64,000 nt of DNA. It comes from Campylobacter concisus (GTDB lineage Bacteria; Campylobacterota; Campylobacteria; Campylobacterales; Campylobacteraceae). Below are positions 39,008 through 48,535 of the stretch, in pieces. Where the stretch lies: the NCBI RefSeq assembly GCF_002913715.1, contig NZ_PPCE01000009.1:744001-808000 (forward strand), written 5' to 3'. Each line of letters begins with the position of its first letter. Positions within the stretch are counted from its first letter, which is position 1. The notes below the pieces were generated by a model that was not told the DNA's origin, searched no databases, and was given only the letters and a program-made list of their open reading frames with translations. Position numbers and translations under genes: made by a program.

Positions 39008-39901
39008 CTAATCCAAATTTTCTTTTAAAAATTTAATGTTTTTTCTAATATCAGCTTCGCTTTTACTTAGCTGCTCTTGCTCACTTTCATTTATATTTAG
39101 CTCTAAAATTTCTTTTAAGCCCTCGCGTCCAAGCCTTACTGGCCTGCCGCAACTTAACTCATCATCAAGAAGCACGCTAGCACTTAAAATTTCATCACTC
39201 TTGCCCATGATCGCTTCACACATTTTCACAGCTGCAGCCGCTGGTGCGTAGTAAGCTGAAGTGCCAAGCAGTTTAACGATCTTTGCGCCGCCAGTGCTTG
39301 TCTCTTTTTTGAGCGCTTTTAGCTCATTTTCATTTAAATTTTCGCTGATATTGCTAGCTGATACGATCATCTCGTCGTTGTGAGCGCCTACGATCTTTGC
39401 TCTTAGCTTGCTGGCGTCTTTATCTTTTAAAAGCGCTAGCTCATATCTGCACCTTGCGCTATCTAGCTCGCCAGCCATGCCGATCACTTTGTTTTTGCTA
39501 AAACCGCTAAATTTATGAGCCGTCCAGACCATCACATCAAGCGGATTTGTGACGACTATTATCACTGCGTTTTTGGCAAACTCAGCTATCTTTTGTGCTG
39601 TTTGCTTTACGACTACGGCGTTTTTAAGTAGCAAGTCCTCTCTAGTTTGACCCTCTTTTCTTGGGCTTCCAGCTGTGACTATGACGATGTCACTACCTTC
39701 AATTAGCACAAAATCATCGCCACCACAAACGCTAGTTTTTGCGCTAAAGACGCAGCTTGACTGCGCTAGGTCGATCGCTTTTGCACGCGCCACATCGCCA
39801 AATATATCTACAAGCGCGATCTCATCGCAAACTTCTCTCATACAAAGCGCATAAGCTATGCTCGCACCGACGTTTCCAGCTCCAACTATACTTATTTTCA
39901 T
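39008..39901 (-). CDS. mdh: Malate dehydrogenase (LDH-like family)
   Basis: Protein of 297 residues with the Rossmann start KISIVGAGNVGASIAYAL and NPLDVMVW. The substrate loop reads GSPRKEGQTRED; Arg at the position that is Gln in lactate dehydrogenases points to malate. The catalytic His is in IVGAHNDEM. It interconverts malate and oxaloacetate with NAD(H). It sits between icd (5 bases upstream) and oorD (8 bases downstream). In C. jejuni sucC and sucD lie between mdh and oorD; here they are absent. Confidence 0.92.
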   Translation of the reverse strand: MKISIVGAGNVGASIAYALCMREVCDEIALVDIFGDVARAKAIDLAQSSCVFSAKTSVCGGDDFVLIEGSDIVIVTAGSPRKEGQTREDLLLKNAVVVKQTAQKIAEFAKNAVIIVVTNPLDVMVWTAHKFSGFSKNKVIGMAGELDSARCRYELALLKDKDASKLRAKIVGAHNDEMIVSASNISENLNENELKALKKETSTGGAKIVKLLGTSAYYAPAAAAVKMCEAIMGKSDEILSASVLLDDELSCGRPVRLGREGLKEILELNINESEQEQLSKSEADIRKNIKFLKENLD

Positions 39902-39905
39902 TTTC

Positions 39906-42080
39906 TCATCCTATTATTTGATTTAAAATTTTACTTGGTCTCATGACCTCATTTGCCCTCACTTCATCTGGCAAATAATATCCGCCAAATTCCACGCTTG
40001 CACCATCATTTTGTCTTAACTCTTTTAAAATTTCGCTCTCATTTTTCTCTAGCCCGTCTGCTAAATTTTCAAAAATTTTACTTAAAATTCCGCCACTTAT
40101 TGCCATTTCTCTTGCCCAAAATATCGCTAGATAAAAGTGCGACTCTCTGGTATCAAGAGTAGCATTTGGAGTTTTGTTTTCGTCCAAATAGCTAGCAACG
40201 GCTCTATTTAGCGCATCGCTTAGCTCTTTTGCCTCTTTTTTTTGCCTCAAAAATGCTAAATGTTCAAGCGAAGCACTAAGCGCCAAAAACTCGCCTAAGC
40301 TGTCCCAAAGTAGGTGATTTCTCTCTTTTAGCTCTTTTACAAGCGTAGGAGCCGTCCCACCAGCACCAGTCTCAAACATCGCTCCACCAGCAAGTAACGG
40401 CACAACTGAGAGCATTTTTGAGCTGCCGCCTAGCTCAAATATCGGAAAAAGATCGGTTAGATAGTCTCTTAAAACGTTACCAGTTACGCTTATAACGTCT
40501 TTACCAGCTCTTATTGCTTCAAGCGATTTTTTAGTTGCTTGCTCGTAGTTTAAAATTTCAAATTTTACGCCAGCGCTAGCAAATTTCTCTCTAAATCTTT
40601 CAAATTTAGCTATCAAATTTCTATCATGAGCACGGCTACTATCTAGCCAAAAAATAAGCTCATCTTTTGAAATTTCGCCTCTTTTTAAAGCTAGCTCAAA
40701 CCACGCATTTATCGCATCATCCTTTGCCTGCGTCATCCTAAAAATATCGCCACTTTTAACACTAAATTTAAAGACACTCTCTCCCGCCTCGTTACAAACA
40801 ACAAATTCTCCGTCTTCTTTTGCGATGAAAGTCTTATCGTGGCTGCCATACTCCTCAGCCTTTTTAGCCATGAGCCCCACGTTTGCTACGCTACCGATCT
40901 TGCTCACGTCAAGCGCGCCATGCTCCTTAAAGTCCGCTACGCAAGCCTCATAAACCCTAGCGTATGTTCTATCTGGGATCATGCAAAGCGAGAAATTTAG
41001 CTCGCCACTTCTATCTTTTACCTTGCCAGAGTTTCTAATGAGTGCTGGCACGGAGGCGTCGATGATGACGTCATTTGGCACATCAAAGTTGCTAGCATTT
41101 TCATTTAGTGCCCAAATTTTTGCTTTTTTGCTCAAAATTTCATCAAATTTAGCCAAAATTTCATCTTTATTTTTAAGCTGAGAAATTTTAGAAAACATAT
41201 CTTTTAAGCCATTTTTTGCCTCAACTCCGTGAGCCTTAAACTCCTCACCAAATAGCTCAAAAACCTCTTTAAAATAGCTCTTTATCGCGTGAGCAAAGAT
41301 GACTGGGTCGCTAACCTTCATCATCGTGCATTTTAGGTGCAGGCTCAAGGTCAAATTCTCTTTTTTTGCCTCTTCAAAACAGCTTTCATAAAATTTATCA
41401 AGCTCATCTACACTTAAATATGTAGCATCAACTATTTCGCCGCTTTGGATAGCAAGCTCTTTTAAAAGCTCTTTTTTGCCATCCAAACTTATGAAATTTA
41501 CATAAAATTTCTCATCTTTACTGGCGATAATTGAGCGCTCATTCTCATAAAAATCGCCCTTTTGCATGTAGCAAATTTTTGTCTTATTTGTCTTGTCCCA
41601 GTCGCCGTTACTGTGAGGATGTTTTTTAGCAAATTCTTTAACCGGTGGCAAGACCCTTCTATCTGAGTTTCCTTGCCTAAGCACTGGATTAACCGCGCTG
41701 CCAAGCACTTTTTGGTATTTTTTAGCAACCTCTTCATCGTAGTCTGTGATGATCTCGTCTGGATAAAAAGGCACATTTATGCCCTTGCTTCTAAGCTCCT
41801 CTATCGCTGCTTTTAGCTGAACGAGCGTGGCAGAAATGTTTGGCAGTTTTATGATATTTGCTTCTTTGTGACTGGTAAGCTCACCCAAAAGTTCTAGCTC
41901 ATCGGCCTTATTTAGTCCAAGCTCTTTGCTAAAAAGAGATAAAATTCTCCCAGCCAAGCTGATATCAGCCCTTGTTATGCTAATGCCAGCACGAGATAAA
42001 AAGCTCTTTACGATAGGAAAGAGAGAATAGCTTGCAAATAGCGGTGCTTCGTCAGTTTTGGTCCAGATAATATCACTCAT
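39906..42080 (-). CDS. icd: Isocitrate dehydrogenase, monomeric NADP-dependent type
   Basis: Protein of 724 residues, matching the roughly 740-residue monomeric IDH family rather than the 400-residue dimeric one. It starts IIWTKTDEAPLFASYSLFPI and carries family segments HPHSNGDWDKTNKTKI and AGGAMFETGAGGTAPTLVKE. It oxidises isocitrate to 2-oxoglutarate, the substrate of the Oor complex encoded 1 kb downstream. First gene of the icd-mdh-oorDABC operon. Confidence 0.96.
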   Translation of the reverse strand: MSDIIWTKTDEAPLFASYSLFPIVKSFLSRAGISITRADISLAGRILSLFSKELGLNKADELELLGELTSHKEANIIKLPNISATLVQLKAAIEELRSKGINVPFYPDEIITDYDEEVAKKYQKVLGSAVNPVLRQGNSDRRVLPPVKEFAKKHPHSNGDWDKTNKTKICYMQKGDFYENERSIIASKDEKFYVNFISLDGKKELLKELAIQSGEIVDATYLSVDELDKFYESCFEEAKKENLTLSLHLKCTMMKVSDPVIFAHAIKSYFKEVFELFGEEFKAHGVEAKNGLKDMFSKISQLKNKDEILAKFDEILSKKAKIWALNENASNFDVPNDVIIDASVPALIRNSGKVKDRSGELNFSLCMIPDRTYARVYEACVADFKEHGALDVSKIGSVANVGLMAKKAEEYGSHDKTFIAKEDGEFVVCNEAGESVFKFSVKSGDIFRMTQAKDDAINAWFELALKRGEISKDELIFWLDSSRAHDRNLIAKFERFREKFASAGVKFEILNYEQATKKSLEAIRAGKDVISVTGNVLRDYLTDLFPIFELGGSSKMLSVVPLLAGGAMFETGAGGTAPTLVKELKERNHLLWDSLGEFLALSASLEHLAFLRQKKEAKELSDALNRAVASYLDENKTPNATLDTRESHFYLAIFWAREMAISGGILSKIFENLADGLEKNESEILKELRQNDGASVEFGGYYLPDEVRANEVMRPSKILNQIIG

Positions 42081-42163
42081 TTTAGCCCTTTTATTTTTTT
42101 AAAATTTATCACTTTCTTTATTAAATCTCGTTGTATTTTAGGCATTTGCCGCAAATTCTAGCT

Positions 42164-43108
42164 CTATTTTCCTATATTTTGGTTGTGCTCGCTTAAGGTT
42201 TTTGAAAAAATGTGTTTTTTCGCCTTTTTATCAAGCACAAAGTATAAATAATCGCTCTTTGCAGGGTTTATCGCCGCTTTGATCGCACTTATCGAGACGC
42301 AGCAGACTGGACTTGGCGGAATGCCGTCGTTTAGATAGGTATTAAACTCGCTCATATCGCTTCTTATACGCTCAGCCGTGATCACATCGTGTGAATAAAT
42401 TCCGTAGTTTAGTGTGCCGTCCATCTGCAACCTCATGCCCTTATTTAGGCGGTTATAAATGACTGAGGCGACAAGTGGCATCTCAGCGTCGTTTGCAGCC
42501 TCTTTTTGAATGATCGAAGCGATCGTTAAAATTTTAAACCATTTTTTCTCATTGTATTCGCCAAAAATTTTATTGCTGATCTCGCTTTGAGCCTTTCTTG
42601 ATGAATTTACAAGATAAAAAGCAAGGTGCCTTTCGCTGATGCCTATTGGAATTTTATATGTATTTGGCATCAAAAAGCCATCACTCACTGGAGCAAGGAC
42701 GTTATATTCGCTATTTAGCTTAACTGGATCAAGTCCTAGCTGGGCGGCGATCTGGTTTAAAAAAATGATAGTCGTTTCACCTGGTATTAGCGTTATCTCG
42801 GTTAAAGCTGCTTTTGCTTTTGCAAGTTTTTTTAAAAAATCAACCCTTGAAATTTTATCTTGGCCGATCTCTATCCAGCCAGATTGCGGAGAGCCAATAA
42901 AAAGTATGGCGTACTTGTCTATCACGCTTAAGTTAAAGTTGCGATTAGCTAAATAAGATATAATCTCGCCCACACTTCCCTTTGGCACAAAGACGACTTT
43001 GCTCGTGTTTATGGGGCGTGCCAAATAGACAAATACGCTTAGGACAACGATGAGTACGATATCAAAGAAAATATCCAGATACGGCTTTTTTATAAAATTT
43101 TTTATCAT
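42164..43108 (-). CDS. mltG: Endolytic murein transglycosylase MltG
   Basis: YceG-family protein of 314 residues. I set the start at the ATG at 43108, which gives a short Lys-rich N-terminus and one membrane helix (about 9-26); an ATG 39 bases upstream in the same frame adds only charged residues. A LysM-like segment is followed by the catalytic domain with DGFLMPNTYKI, the active-site Glu in IASIIQKEAAND, and SVIYNRLNKGMRLQMD. It cleaves nascent glycan strands and sets their length. The 5' end overlaps the divergent gene at 43050 by 59 bases. Confidence 0.92.
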   Translation of the reverse strand: MIKNFIKKPYLDIFFDIVLIVVLSVFVYLARPINTSKVVFVPKGSVGEIISYLANRNFNLSVIDKYAILFIGSPQSGWIEIGQDKISRVDFLKKLAKAKAALTEITLIPGETTIIFLNQIAAQLGLDPVKLNSEYNVLAPVSDGFLMPNTYKIPIGISERHLAFYLVNSSRKAQSEISNKIFGEYNEKKWFKILTIASIIQKEAANDAEMPLVASVIYNRLNKGMRLQMDGTLNYGIYSHDVITAERIRSDMSEFNTYLNDGIPPSPVCCVSISAIKAAINPAKSDYLYFVLDKKAKKHIFSKTLSEHNQNIGK

Positions 43109-45647
43109 TTTAATTCTTTCGCTTCTTTTGCTTTTAAAATACGGCATAAAAATTAACGATTTCGAGTTTTACGGCGTAAAATTGGAGCAATTATATATAA
43201 AGTTAGATAAAAAAATAATTGTAAGAGCAAAGCAGATCAAGCTACCTAATTTTAAACAAAACGCAGAGCAAAAAGCTAGCGACAAGCAACTTTTAAACCT
43301 TAGTCAGGGCGTGGATTATCTTGAGACCTTTTTTCAAGAAATTTCGCTTGAGAGCGTGCAAATAGGCGATGATTTTAATATCAAAATTTTATTTTTAGAT
43401 GATATATTTTTCGTTGATAGTCCTTATCTAAACATCGATATCAAATTTCAAAAAGAGCAGCAAGATGGCATAGATCGCTTCATAGTAAAAAATTTAAGTC
43501 TTAAAGACTTTAATGTAAGCATTAGCGGCGAAGGCAGTGCAAATTTTGACAAGGATGACTATAAATTTGATGGAAATTTCACCTCGCACGAGCTAAATGG
43601 CAAGCTTAGCTTTGCCTTAAAAGATACGCTTTTAACCTACAAAGCCTATGACGTCGAAGCTGGTAGCATCAAGGACTTCATCGCTGAGCTTGATAGCCGC
43701 ATACACCTAAACAGCGAGGTTAAAAACTGGATATATGGCTACATCGTGGCTGATGACTATCACCTAAATGAGATAAATGGCAAGGCTGATCTAGCCAAAA
43801 ATAACTTTTATCTAAATGATCTAAATGCCACCGCAAATACTAAAAATTTGCTCGTTAAATTTGAAAAAGACTTGCCGGCCGTAAATGTAGGCGAGGCAAA
43901 TATTACGCTTAAAAACTCAAAGCTTAAATTTGATCTTATTTCACCTATTTACAAGGGCAAAAAACTTGATGGCTCAAATGTTACGATAAATAATATCTTT
44001 GATGAAAAAAGCGCAAATTTAGAGCTTTTTATAAAGACAAAATCGATCTATGATGAAACTATAAATGAGATATTAAAAGCCTATAAGATCATCGTGCCAG
44101 TAAGGCAGCTTAGCGGAAAAATGGATGCTAGCTTAAAAATTTTGATAAAACTAGACGAGAAAAGCTTAGAAAATTTTGATGAAAAAAGCGTTATCGCAAA
44201 TGGTGAGTTTAAAATCAGCGATGCAGTCATAGAAATAGCCGGAAGTAAATTTAACGCTAAAAGTGCTCTTGTAAAACTTATAAATACGACAAATTTAAGC
44301 ATCGATGCGACTGGCTTTGGGCTTGACTTTTTTAAGGCAAATGCCAAAGCGAATATAGATTTACAAAAAAGCACTGGCGAGATAAAAGGCACAATAGAAA
44401 GCTTTGATCTAAAAGAGAAAAATGATGAAATTTTAGCCTTTAAAAATGAGCCATTTACTGCTTTTTTAGACTTTAGCAAGAATAATAAGACTTTACTTAA
44501 GATAGAACCATTTGGGCTTGATATGAGCTTTGGCAGTGAAAGTAAAATATCAACAAAAAATAGTAAATTTTTCATAGAGAGCTCGCCTGTTTTAAAGCAA
44601 AACGGCGTGCGTGGTTTTGATGAGCTTAGCATAAAAAGTAAGGATTTTACTGATCTTGAAATTTTTGCTAAAGAGGCAAACTTTGATTTGCCGTTTTTAG
44701 ATAAAAATGGCTCAAAGTACGAAAATGACGATCTTAAAATTTTAGTCTCAAAAGCTGGCGTAAAGGTAGATAGCGCAAGTAAAAAGCTAAGCCTAGACAT
44801 AAAAGAAAAAGCCATAAACGTAAAAACTAAAGATCTAAATTTACTAGTGCTTGACGATAACAAAACCAGCGAGCAAAGCACACCGCTTGAGCTTTTAGCA
44901 AAAAATGGCGATATCATTTTAAAGGATCTAAACAAGACCTTGCCATTTACTAGCTTTAGCGCCGAGAAAAAGGGCAAAAGCACCTCACTAAATGGGCTGG
45001 CGCAGCAAGGAAGAGTTGGCTATTTTAACGATGAAAAGAGTATAAATTTAGATGCAACCGACATAAGCGGAGAATTTATCAACGACCTTTTTGGCATCAA
45101 GAGTTTTGAGGGCGGTAAATTTCGCCTGAAACTACTTGGAGAAAACTCAAAGAATTTCAAGGCTGAGGTGAGATTTTTTGATACTTTTTTAAAGGATTAT
45201 ATCTTTTATCAAAGACTGCTTAGCTTTTTAAACTCGGTTCCATCGCTTCTTAGCTTTAAAACGCCTGACTTTAACGACAAGGGCTTTACTGTTAAAAATG
45301 GTAAAATTTTACTCACTAGAAATGGCGATATGATCGAGTTTTTAGCGATTGAAATGATAGGCACAAGTGCTGATATCGGCGGGCGTGGCACGATTGATCT
45401 AAAGAGCAAAAAGATAAATATCGACCTTGAGCTAAAGCTACTAAAAGATGCTAGCAGTATCATTGATAAAATTCCACTGGTAAATCAAATAATCCTTGGC
45501 AAGGACCGCTCGCTCTCAACTGTCATCGCCATACGAGGCACTACTGATAAGCCAGAGTACTCAACGCAGATCCTGCAAGATGCCCTGCTCTCGCCACTAA
45601 AGATAATAAGAAACGTGATTCAGGCTCCGTTTTTGATATTTGAGTAG
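43050..45647 (+). CDS. Large AsmA/YhdP-like protein (DUF3971 type)
   Basis: Protein of 865 residues, start ATG 43050 with AGGA 5 bases before it. One N-terminal membrane helix (about 13-33) is followed by a long repetitive beta-rich region exposed to the periplasm. The C-terminal part (DIGGRGTIDLKSKKINIDLEL, IPLVNQIILG, then PFLIFE) matches the AsmA-like C-terminal domain. Proteins of this group (YhdP, TamB, AsmA) are thought to bridge the envelope and carry phospholipids to the outer membrane; membership here is inferred from the C-terminus and architecture. It is divergent from mltG with overlapping 5' ends. Confidence 0.8.
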   Translation: MSTISKKISRYGFFIKFFIILILSLLLLLKYGIKINDFEFYGVKLEQLYIKLDKKIIVRAKQIKLPNFKQNAEQKASDKQLLNLSQGVDYLETFFQEISLESVQIGDDFNIKILFLDDIFFVDSPYLNIDIKFQKEQQDGIDRFIVKNLSLKDFNVSISGEGSANFDKDDYKFDGNFTSHELNGKLSFALKDTLLTYKAYDVEAGSIKDFIAELDSRIHLNSEVKNWIYGYIVADDYHLNEINGKADLAKNNFYLNDLNATANTKNLLVKFEKDLPAVNVGEANITLKNSKLKFDLISPIYKGKKLDGSNVTINNIFDEKSANLELFIKTKSIYDETINEILKAYKIIVPVRQLSGKMDASLKILIKLDEKSLENFDEKSVIANGEFKISDAVIEIAGSKFNAKSALVKLINTTNLSIDATGFGLDFFKANAKANIDLQKSTGEIKGTIESFDLKEKNDEILAFKNEPFTAFLDFSKNNKTLLKIEPFGLDMSFGSESKISTKNSKFFIESSPVLKQNGVRGFDELSIKSKDFTDLEIFAKEANFDLPFLDKNGSKYENDDLKILVSKAGVKVDSASKKLSLDIKEKAINVKTKDLNLLVLDDNKTSEQSTPLELLAKNGDIILKDLNKTLPFTSFSAEKKGKSTSLNGLAQQGRVGYFNDEKSINLDATDISGEFINDLFGIKSFEGGKFRLKLLGENSKNFKAEVRFFDTFLKDYIFYQRLLSFLNSVPSLLSFKTPDFNDKGFTVKNGKILLTRNGDMIEFLAIEMIGTSADIGGRGTIDLKSKKINIDLELKLLKDASSIIDKIPLVNQIILGKDRSLSTVIAIRGTTDKPEYSTQILQDALLSPLKIIRNVIQAPFLIFE

Positions 45648-45695
45648 TTTAAATCTGCAACGCATGGAAATTATAGAAAAATTATTGGCTGCTTC

Positions 45696-45719
45696 TAAAG
45701 CCAAGAGTGGCACTCTTTT
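45696..45719 (+). terminator. Weak hairpin after the AsmA-like gene
   Basis: About 50 bases after the stop, AAGAG and CTCTT can pair around TGGCA, followed by TTGATTATT. Weak and uncertain. The rest of the 45648-45837 spacer shows nothing else I can name. Confidence 0.25.
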
Positions 45720-45837
45720 GATTATTTATATTATCCTCGGCTCGCAAAGTTCGTAAATATATCAAAAGCTAAAGATCAAGGCTTTGATAGCTATTTTTTT
45801 AATACTATAACCATTAAAATATTTTGATAAAAACATA

Positions 45838-45867
45838 AAATTTTACATATAAAAATATGTAAAATTT
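45838..45867 (-). terminator. Terminator of the hyp operon
   Basis: Perfect 13-base stem AAATTTTACATAT/ATATGTAAAATTT with an AAAA loop. It touches the hypA stop codon and is followed on the minus strand by TATGTTTTTATC. Confidence 0.7.
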
Positions 45868-46207
45868 ACTTCATCTCAAGGCGCATCAGATACATATCCT
45901 CGCCGTCAGTTACCTTTAAATTTTGGCTTTTGCACTTTGGACAGGTGAAGTCATTTTCATTAAGCTCTCCGCCAAATCCGCAATCCAAACACTCTACAAC
46001 AATACCTTGTAAATTTATGATAAGCTCGGCGTTTTCGCAGATCGTACCAGCCTTATAAACATCAAAAGCGCTCTGCAAATAATGAGGCTCCACCCCGCTT
46101 AAGCGGCCAATCTTTATCTCGATCTTGCTTATCTCTTTTGCGTTTTCTTTGGCGGCATTTTTCTCGCAAAGGCTAACTAAATTTTGAACGATACTAAGCT
46201 CGTGCAT
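45866..46207 (-). CDS. hypA: Hydrogenase nickel-insertion protein HypA
   Basis: Protein of 113 residues. It begins MHELSIVQ, with His2 the known nickel ligand, and has the zinc site CLDCGFGGELNENDFTCPKC. With HypB it delivers Ni to the hydrogenase large subunit, and in Helicobacter also to urease. It overlaps hypE by 1 base and ends the hypBCDEA operon. Confidence 0.96.
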   Translation of the reverse strand: MHELSIVQNLVSLCEKNAAKENAKEISKIEIKIGRLSGVEPHYLQSAFDVYKAGTICENAELIINLQGIVVECLDCGFGGELNENDFTCPKCKSQNLKVTDGEDMYLMRLEMK

Positions 46208-47199
46208 TAGCAGATCCTTGGTAGTAGCTCGCCCTTTGGCGGCTCGAGGAATCTTCTTGATTTATAGGCGTTTTCGATGATGACACGCTCGTTTTTAGCC
46301 TCCATTACTTCGCCTATTATCATCGCGTTTTGATCAAATTCTCTTAAAATTTTAAGCGCGTCCTCAGCCTGGCTCTCGTCGACAGCCATCACAAAAGTGC
46401 CCTCATTTGCAAGTTCATAAGGCTCAAATCCAAATAGCTCACAAACGCCCATCACTTCGTCTGCGACCTTGATATTTTCTTCAAAGACCAAGATGTCAAA
46501 TTTGTTAAATTTAGCCCACTCGTTTAGCACTGCGCTTAGTCCGCCTCTTGTCGCATCACGCATAGTCTGCGGTTTTATGCCAGCCTCAAATAGCCTCAAA
46601 GCAACCTCTTTTAGGCTCTTGCAGTCACTTTTTAGATCAAATCCGAGCTCAAATTCCTCTCTTGCAGCAAGCACCACACCGCCGTGTCTGCCAACATCTC
46701 CAGAGATTAAAATTTTAGCCCCAGCTTTTAAATTTTTAAGCTCCACACCCTCGCAAACTATTTCACCGATACCTGCTGTGTTTATGAAAATTTTATCGCA
46801 TTTGCCCTTTGGCACGACCTTTGTATCGCCACAAACTACGCTCACACCGCTCTCTTTGCAAGTTTTAGCAAGCGAGCCAAGCACCGTTTCAAGCTCTTCT
46901 ATACTTAGCCCCTCTTCGATGATGAGAGAGCAGCTTAGGTATTTAGCGCTTGCACCAACCATCGCTAGGTCGTTTATCGTGCCACAAGCTGCGATCTTAC
47001 CGATATCGCCGCCGTTAAAAAAAATGGGAGTTACCACAAAGCTATCAGAGCTAAATGCGATCTTGCCGTTTAAATTTAATATCGCCGAGTCGTTGCTTTG
47101 CCTTAAAATTTCGTTATCAAAAATTTTAAATATCGTCTCGTTAATAAGCGAGTTCATCTCCTCGCCGCCGCCGCCGTGACTTAGCATTATCTTTTTCAT
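46207..47199 (-). CDS. hypE: Carbamoyl dehydratase HypE
   Basis: Protein of 330 residues of the PurM/HypE fold. It starts MKKIMLSHGGGGEEMNSLI and ends PRIC: the C-terminal cysteine receives the carbamoyl group from HypF and is dehydrated to a thiocyanate, the source of the CN ligands of the NiFe centre. It lies 8 bases after hypD and overlaps hypA. Confidence 0.96.
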   Translation of the reverse strand: MKKIMLSHGGGGEEMNSLINETIFKIFDNEILRQSNDSAILNLNGKIAFSSDSFVVTPIFFNGGDIGKIAACGTINDLAMVGASAKYLSCSLIIEEGLSIEELETVLGSLAKTCKESGVSVVCGDTKVVPKGKCDKIFINTAGIGEIVCEGVELKNLKAGAKILISGDVGRHGGVVLAAREEFELGFDLKSDCKSLKEVALRLFEAGIKPQTMRDATRGGLSAVLNEWAKFNKFDILVFEENIKVADEVMGVCELFGFEPYELANEGTFVMAVDESQAEDALKILREFDQNAMIIGEVMEAKNERVIIENAYKSRRFLEPPKGELLPRIC

Positions 47200-47207
47200 T
47201 AAATTCC

Positions 47208-48299
47208 TTAACCAACTCTTGCGTATTTAAAATATGCCGCACAAGCGCCCTCGCTTGAGACCATGCACGATCCTATCGGATTTTGCGGGTTGCAAACCTT
47301 GCCAAAGACTTTGCACTCTGTTGGCTTTGCTAGCCCTCTTAAAATTTGCCCACAAATGCATGCCTTGCTCTCGCCGGCACTCTCTACGCTACAGTCAAAC
47401 TGCACTCTAGCGTCAAGGTAGGCAAATTCATCTTTTAGCTTCATGCCGCTTTGCGCTATCTCACCAAGGCCTCTCCAGACAAAGTCGCACGGCTCAAAGT
47501 ACTTAGCTATGAGCTCTTTTGCCTTGACGTTGCCCTCTTCTTTAACCGCCCTTGCGTACTCGTTATAAACCTCATATGTTCCTTCATTTTGCTGACGGAC
47601 TAAATTTAGCACACTTGCCATGATGTCAAGCGGCTCAAAACCACTAATGGCGATCGGTCTTTTAAATTCGCTCGCCAGCTCTTTGTAAATTTTACTTCCA
47701 GTGATCACGCTCACGTGACTTGGGCCTAGAAATGCATCTATCCTCACGTTTTCATCACTCATTATAGCTCTAACTGGAGCTGGAACGGTTACATGATTTA
47801 TGTGAAAGTATAAATTTTTAATGTCCTCTTGCACCACTTTTTCAACCAAATTTGCGCTCATTGGCGTCGTTGTCTCAAAGCCAATGGCAAAAAATATGAC
47901 CTTTTTGTCTGGATTTTGCTTAGCGATATTTAGCGCATCAAGTGGCGTGTAAAGTGCCCTTATATCATGCCCTTCGCCGCGAAGCTTTTGCAAGCTTGTC
48001 TTTGAACCAGGCACTCTTAGCATGTCAGCTAGCGTGCAAAAGATCACATTATCCATGCTAGCTAGCTTACAGGCCTCATCTATGCGGCTCTTTGGCATCA
48101 CGCAAACTGGACAGCCTGGGCCGTGGATAAAATTTATATGCTCTCCTACCAAGCTTGGCAGTGCAAATTTCATAATGCTATGCGTGTGCCCGCCGCAAAT
48201 TTCCATGATATTTAGGGGTTTTGTGCTCTCTTTTTGGATGAGTTTTGAAAGGGCTAGGATTAAATTTTTATCGCGAAAGTCATTGATAAGATCCATCAA
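47208..48299 (-). CDS. hypD: Hydrogenase Fe(CN)2CO assembly protein HypD
   Basis: Protein of 363 residues with the conserved motifs EICGGHTHSIMK, HGPGCPVCVMP, FFAIGFETTTP and a C-terminal cysteine set (CICGQILRGLAKP and two more Cys) that holds the 4Fe-4S cluster. With HypC it is the scaffold on which the Fe(CN)2CO unit is built. The start overlaps hypC by 4 bases. Confidence 0.97.
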   Translation of the reverse strand: MMDLINDFRDKNLILALSKLIQKESTKPLNIMEICGGHTHSIMKFALPSLVGEHINFIHGPGCPVCVMPKSRIDEACKLASMDNVIFCTLADMLRVPGSKTSLQKLRGEGHDIRALYTPLDALNIAKQNPDKKVIFFAIGFETTTPMSANLVEKVVQEDIKNLYFHINHVTVPAPVRAIMSDENVRIDAFLGPSHVSVITGSKIYKELASEFKRPIAISGFEPLDIMASVLNLVRQQNEGTYEVYNEYARAVKEEGNVKAKELIAKYFEPCDFVWRGLGEIAQSGMKLKDEFAYLDARVQFDCSVESAGESKACICGQILRGLAKPTECKVFGKVCNPQNPIGSCMVSSEGACAAYFKYARVG

Positions 48300-48535
48300 A
48301 TTTTCCCCGCATTCATATCATCAGCGATCTTTTGATAGACCTCTAAGCTCTCAAGCGCAAACTGCGTATCAATCTTTTGCATAGCGTATCCAACGTGGAT
48401 TAGCACATATTCGCCAACTTTTACCTCTTCAGAGATGAGATCTAGGCTTACCTTTCTAGTAACGCCCAAAGTCTCAACCGTAGCAACGTTATTTTCATCT
48501 ATTTCTATTACTTTTGAAGGGATCGAGAGGCACAT
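48296..48535 (-). CDS. hypC: Hydrogenase assembly chaperone HypC
   Basis: Protein of 79 residues starting MCLSIPSKVIEID. Cys2, exposed after Met removal, is the essential iron-binding residue. It carries the Fe(CN)2CO group with HypD to the large-subunit precursor. It overlaps hypB by 1 base and hypD by 4. Confidence 0.96.
   Translation of the reverse strand: MCLSIPSKVIEIDENNVATVETLGVTRKVSLDLISEEVKVGEYVLIHVGYAMQKIDTQFALESLEVYQKIADDMNAGKI

Noticed and set aside
44081..44983. 300-codon open frame on the minus strand
   Set aside because: It lies wholly inside the AsmA-like gene on the other strand, has Ser/Phe/Leu-rich antisense composition and no ribosome site.
46469..47179. 236-codon open frame on the plus strand
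   Set aside because: Antisense to hypE, which has all family motifs; composition is that of a shadow frame.
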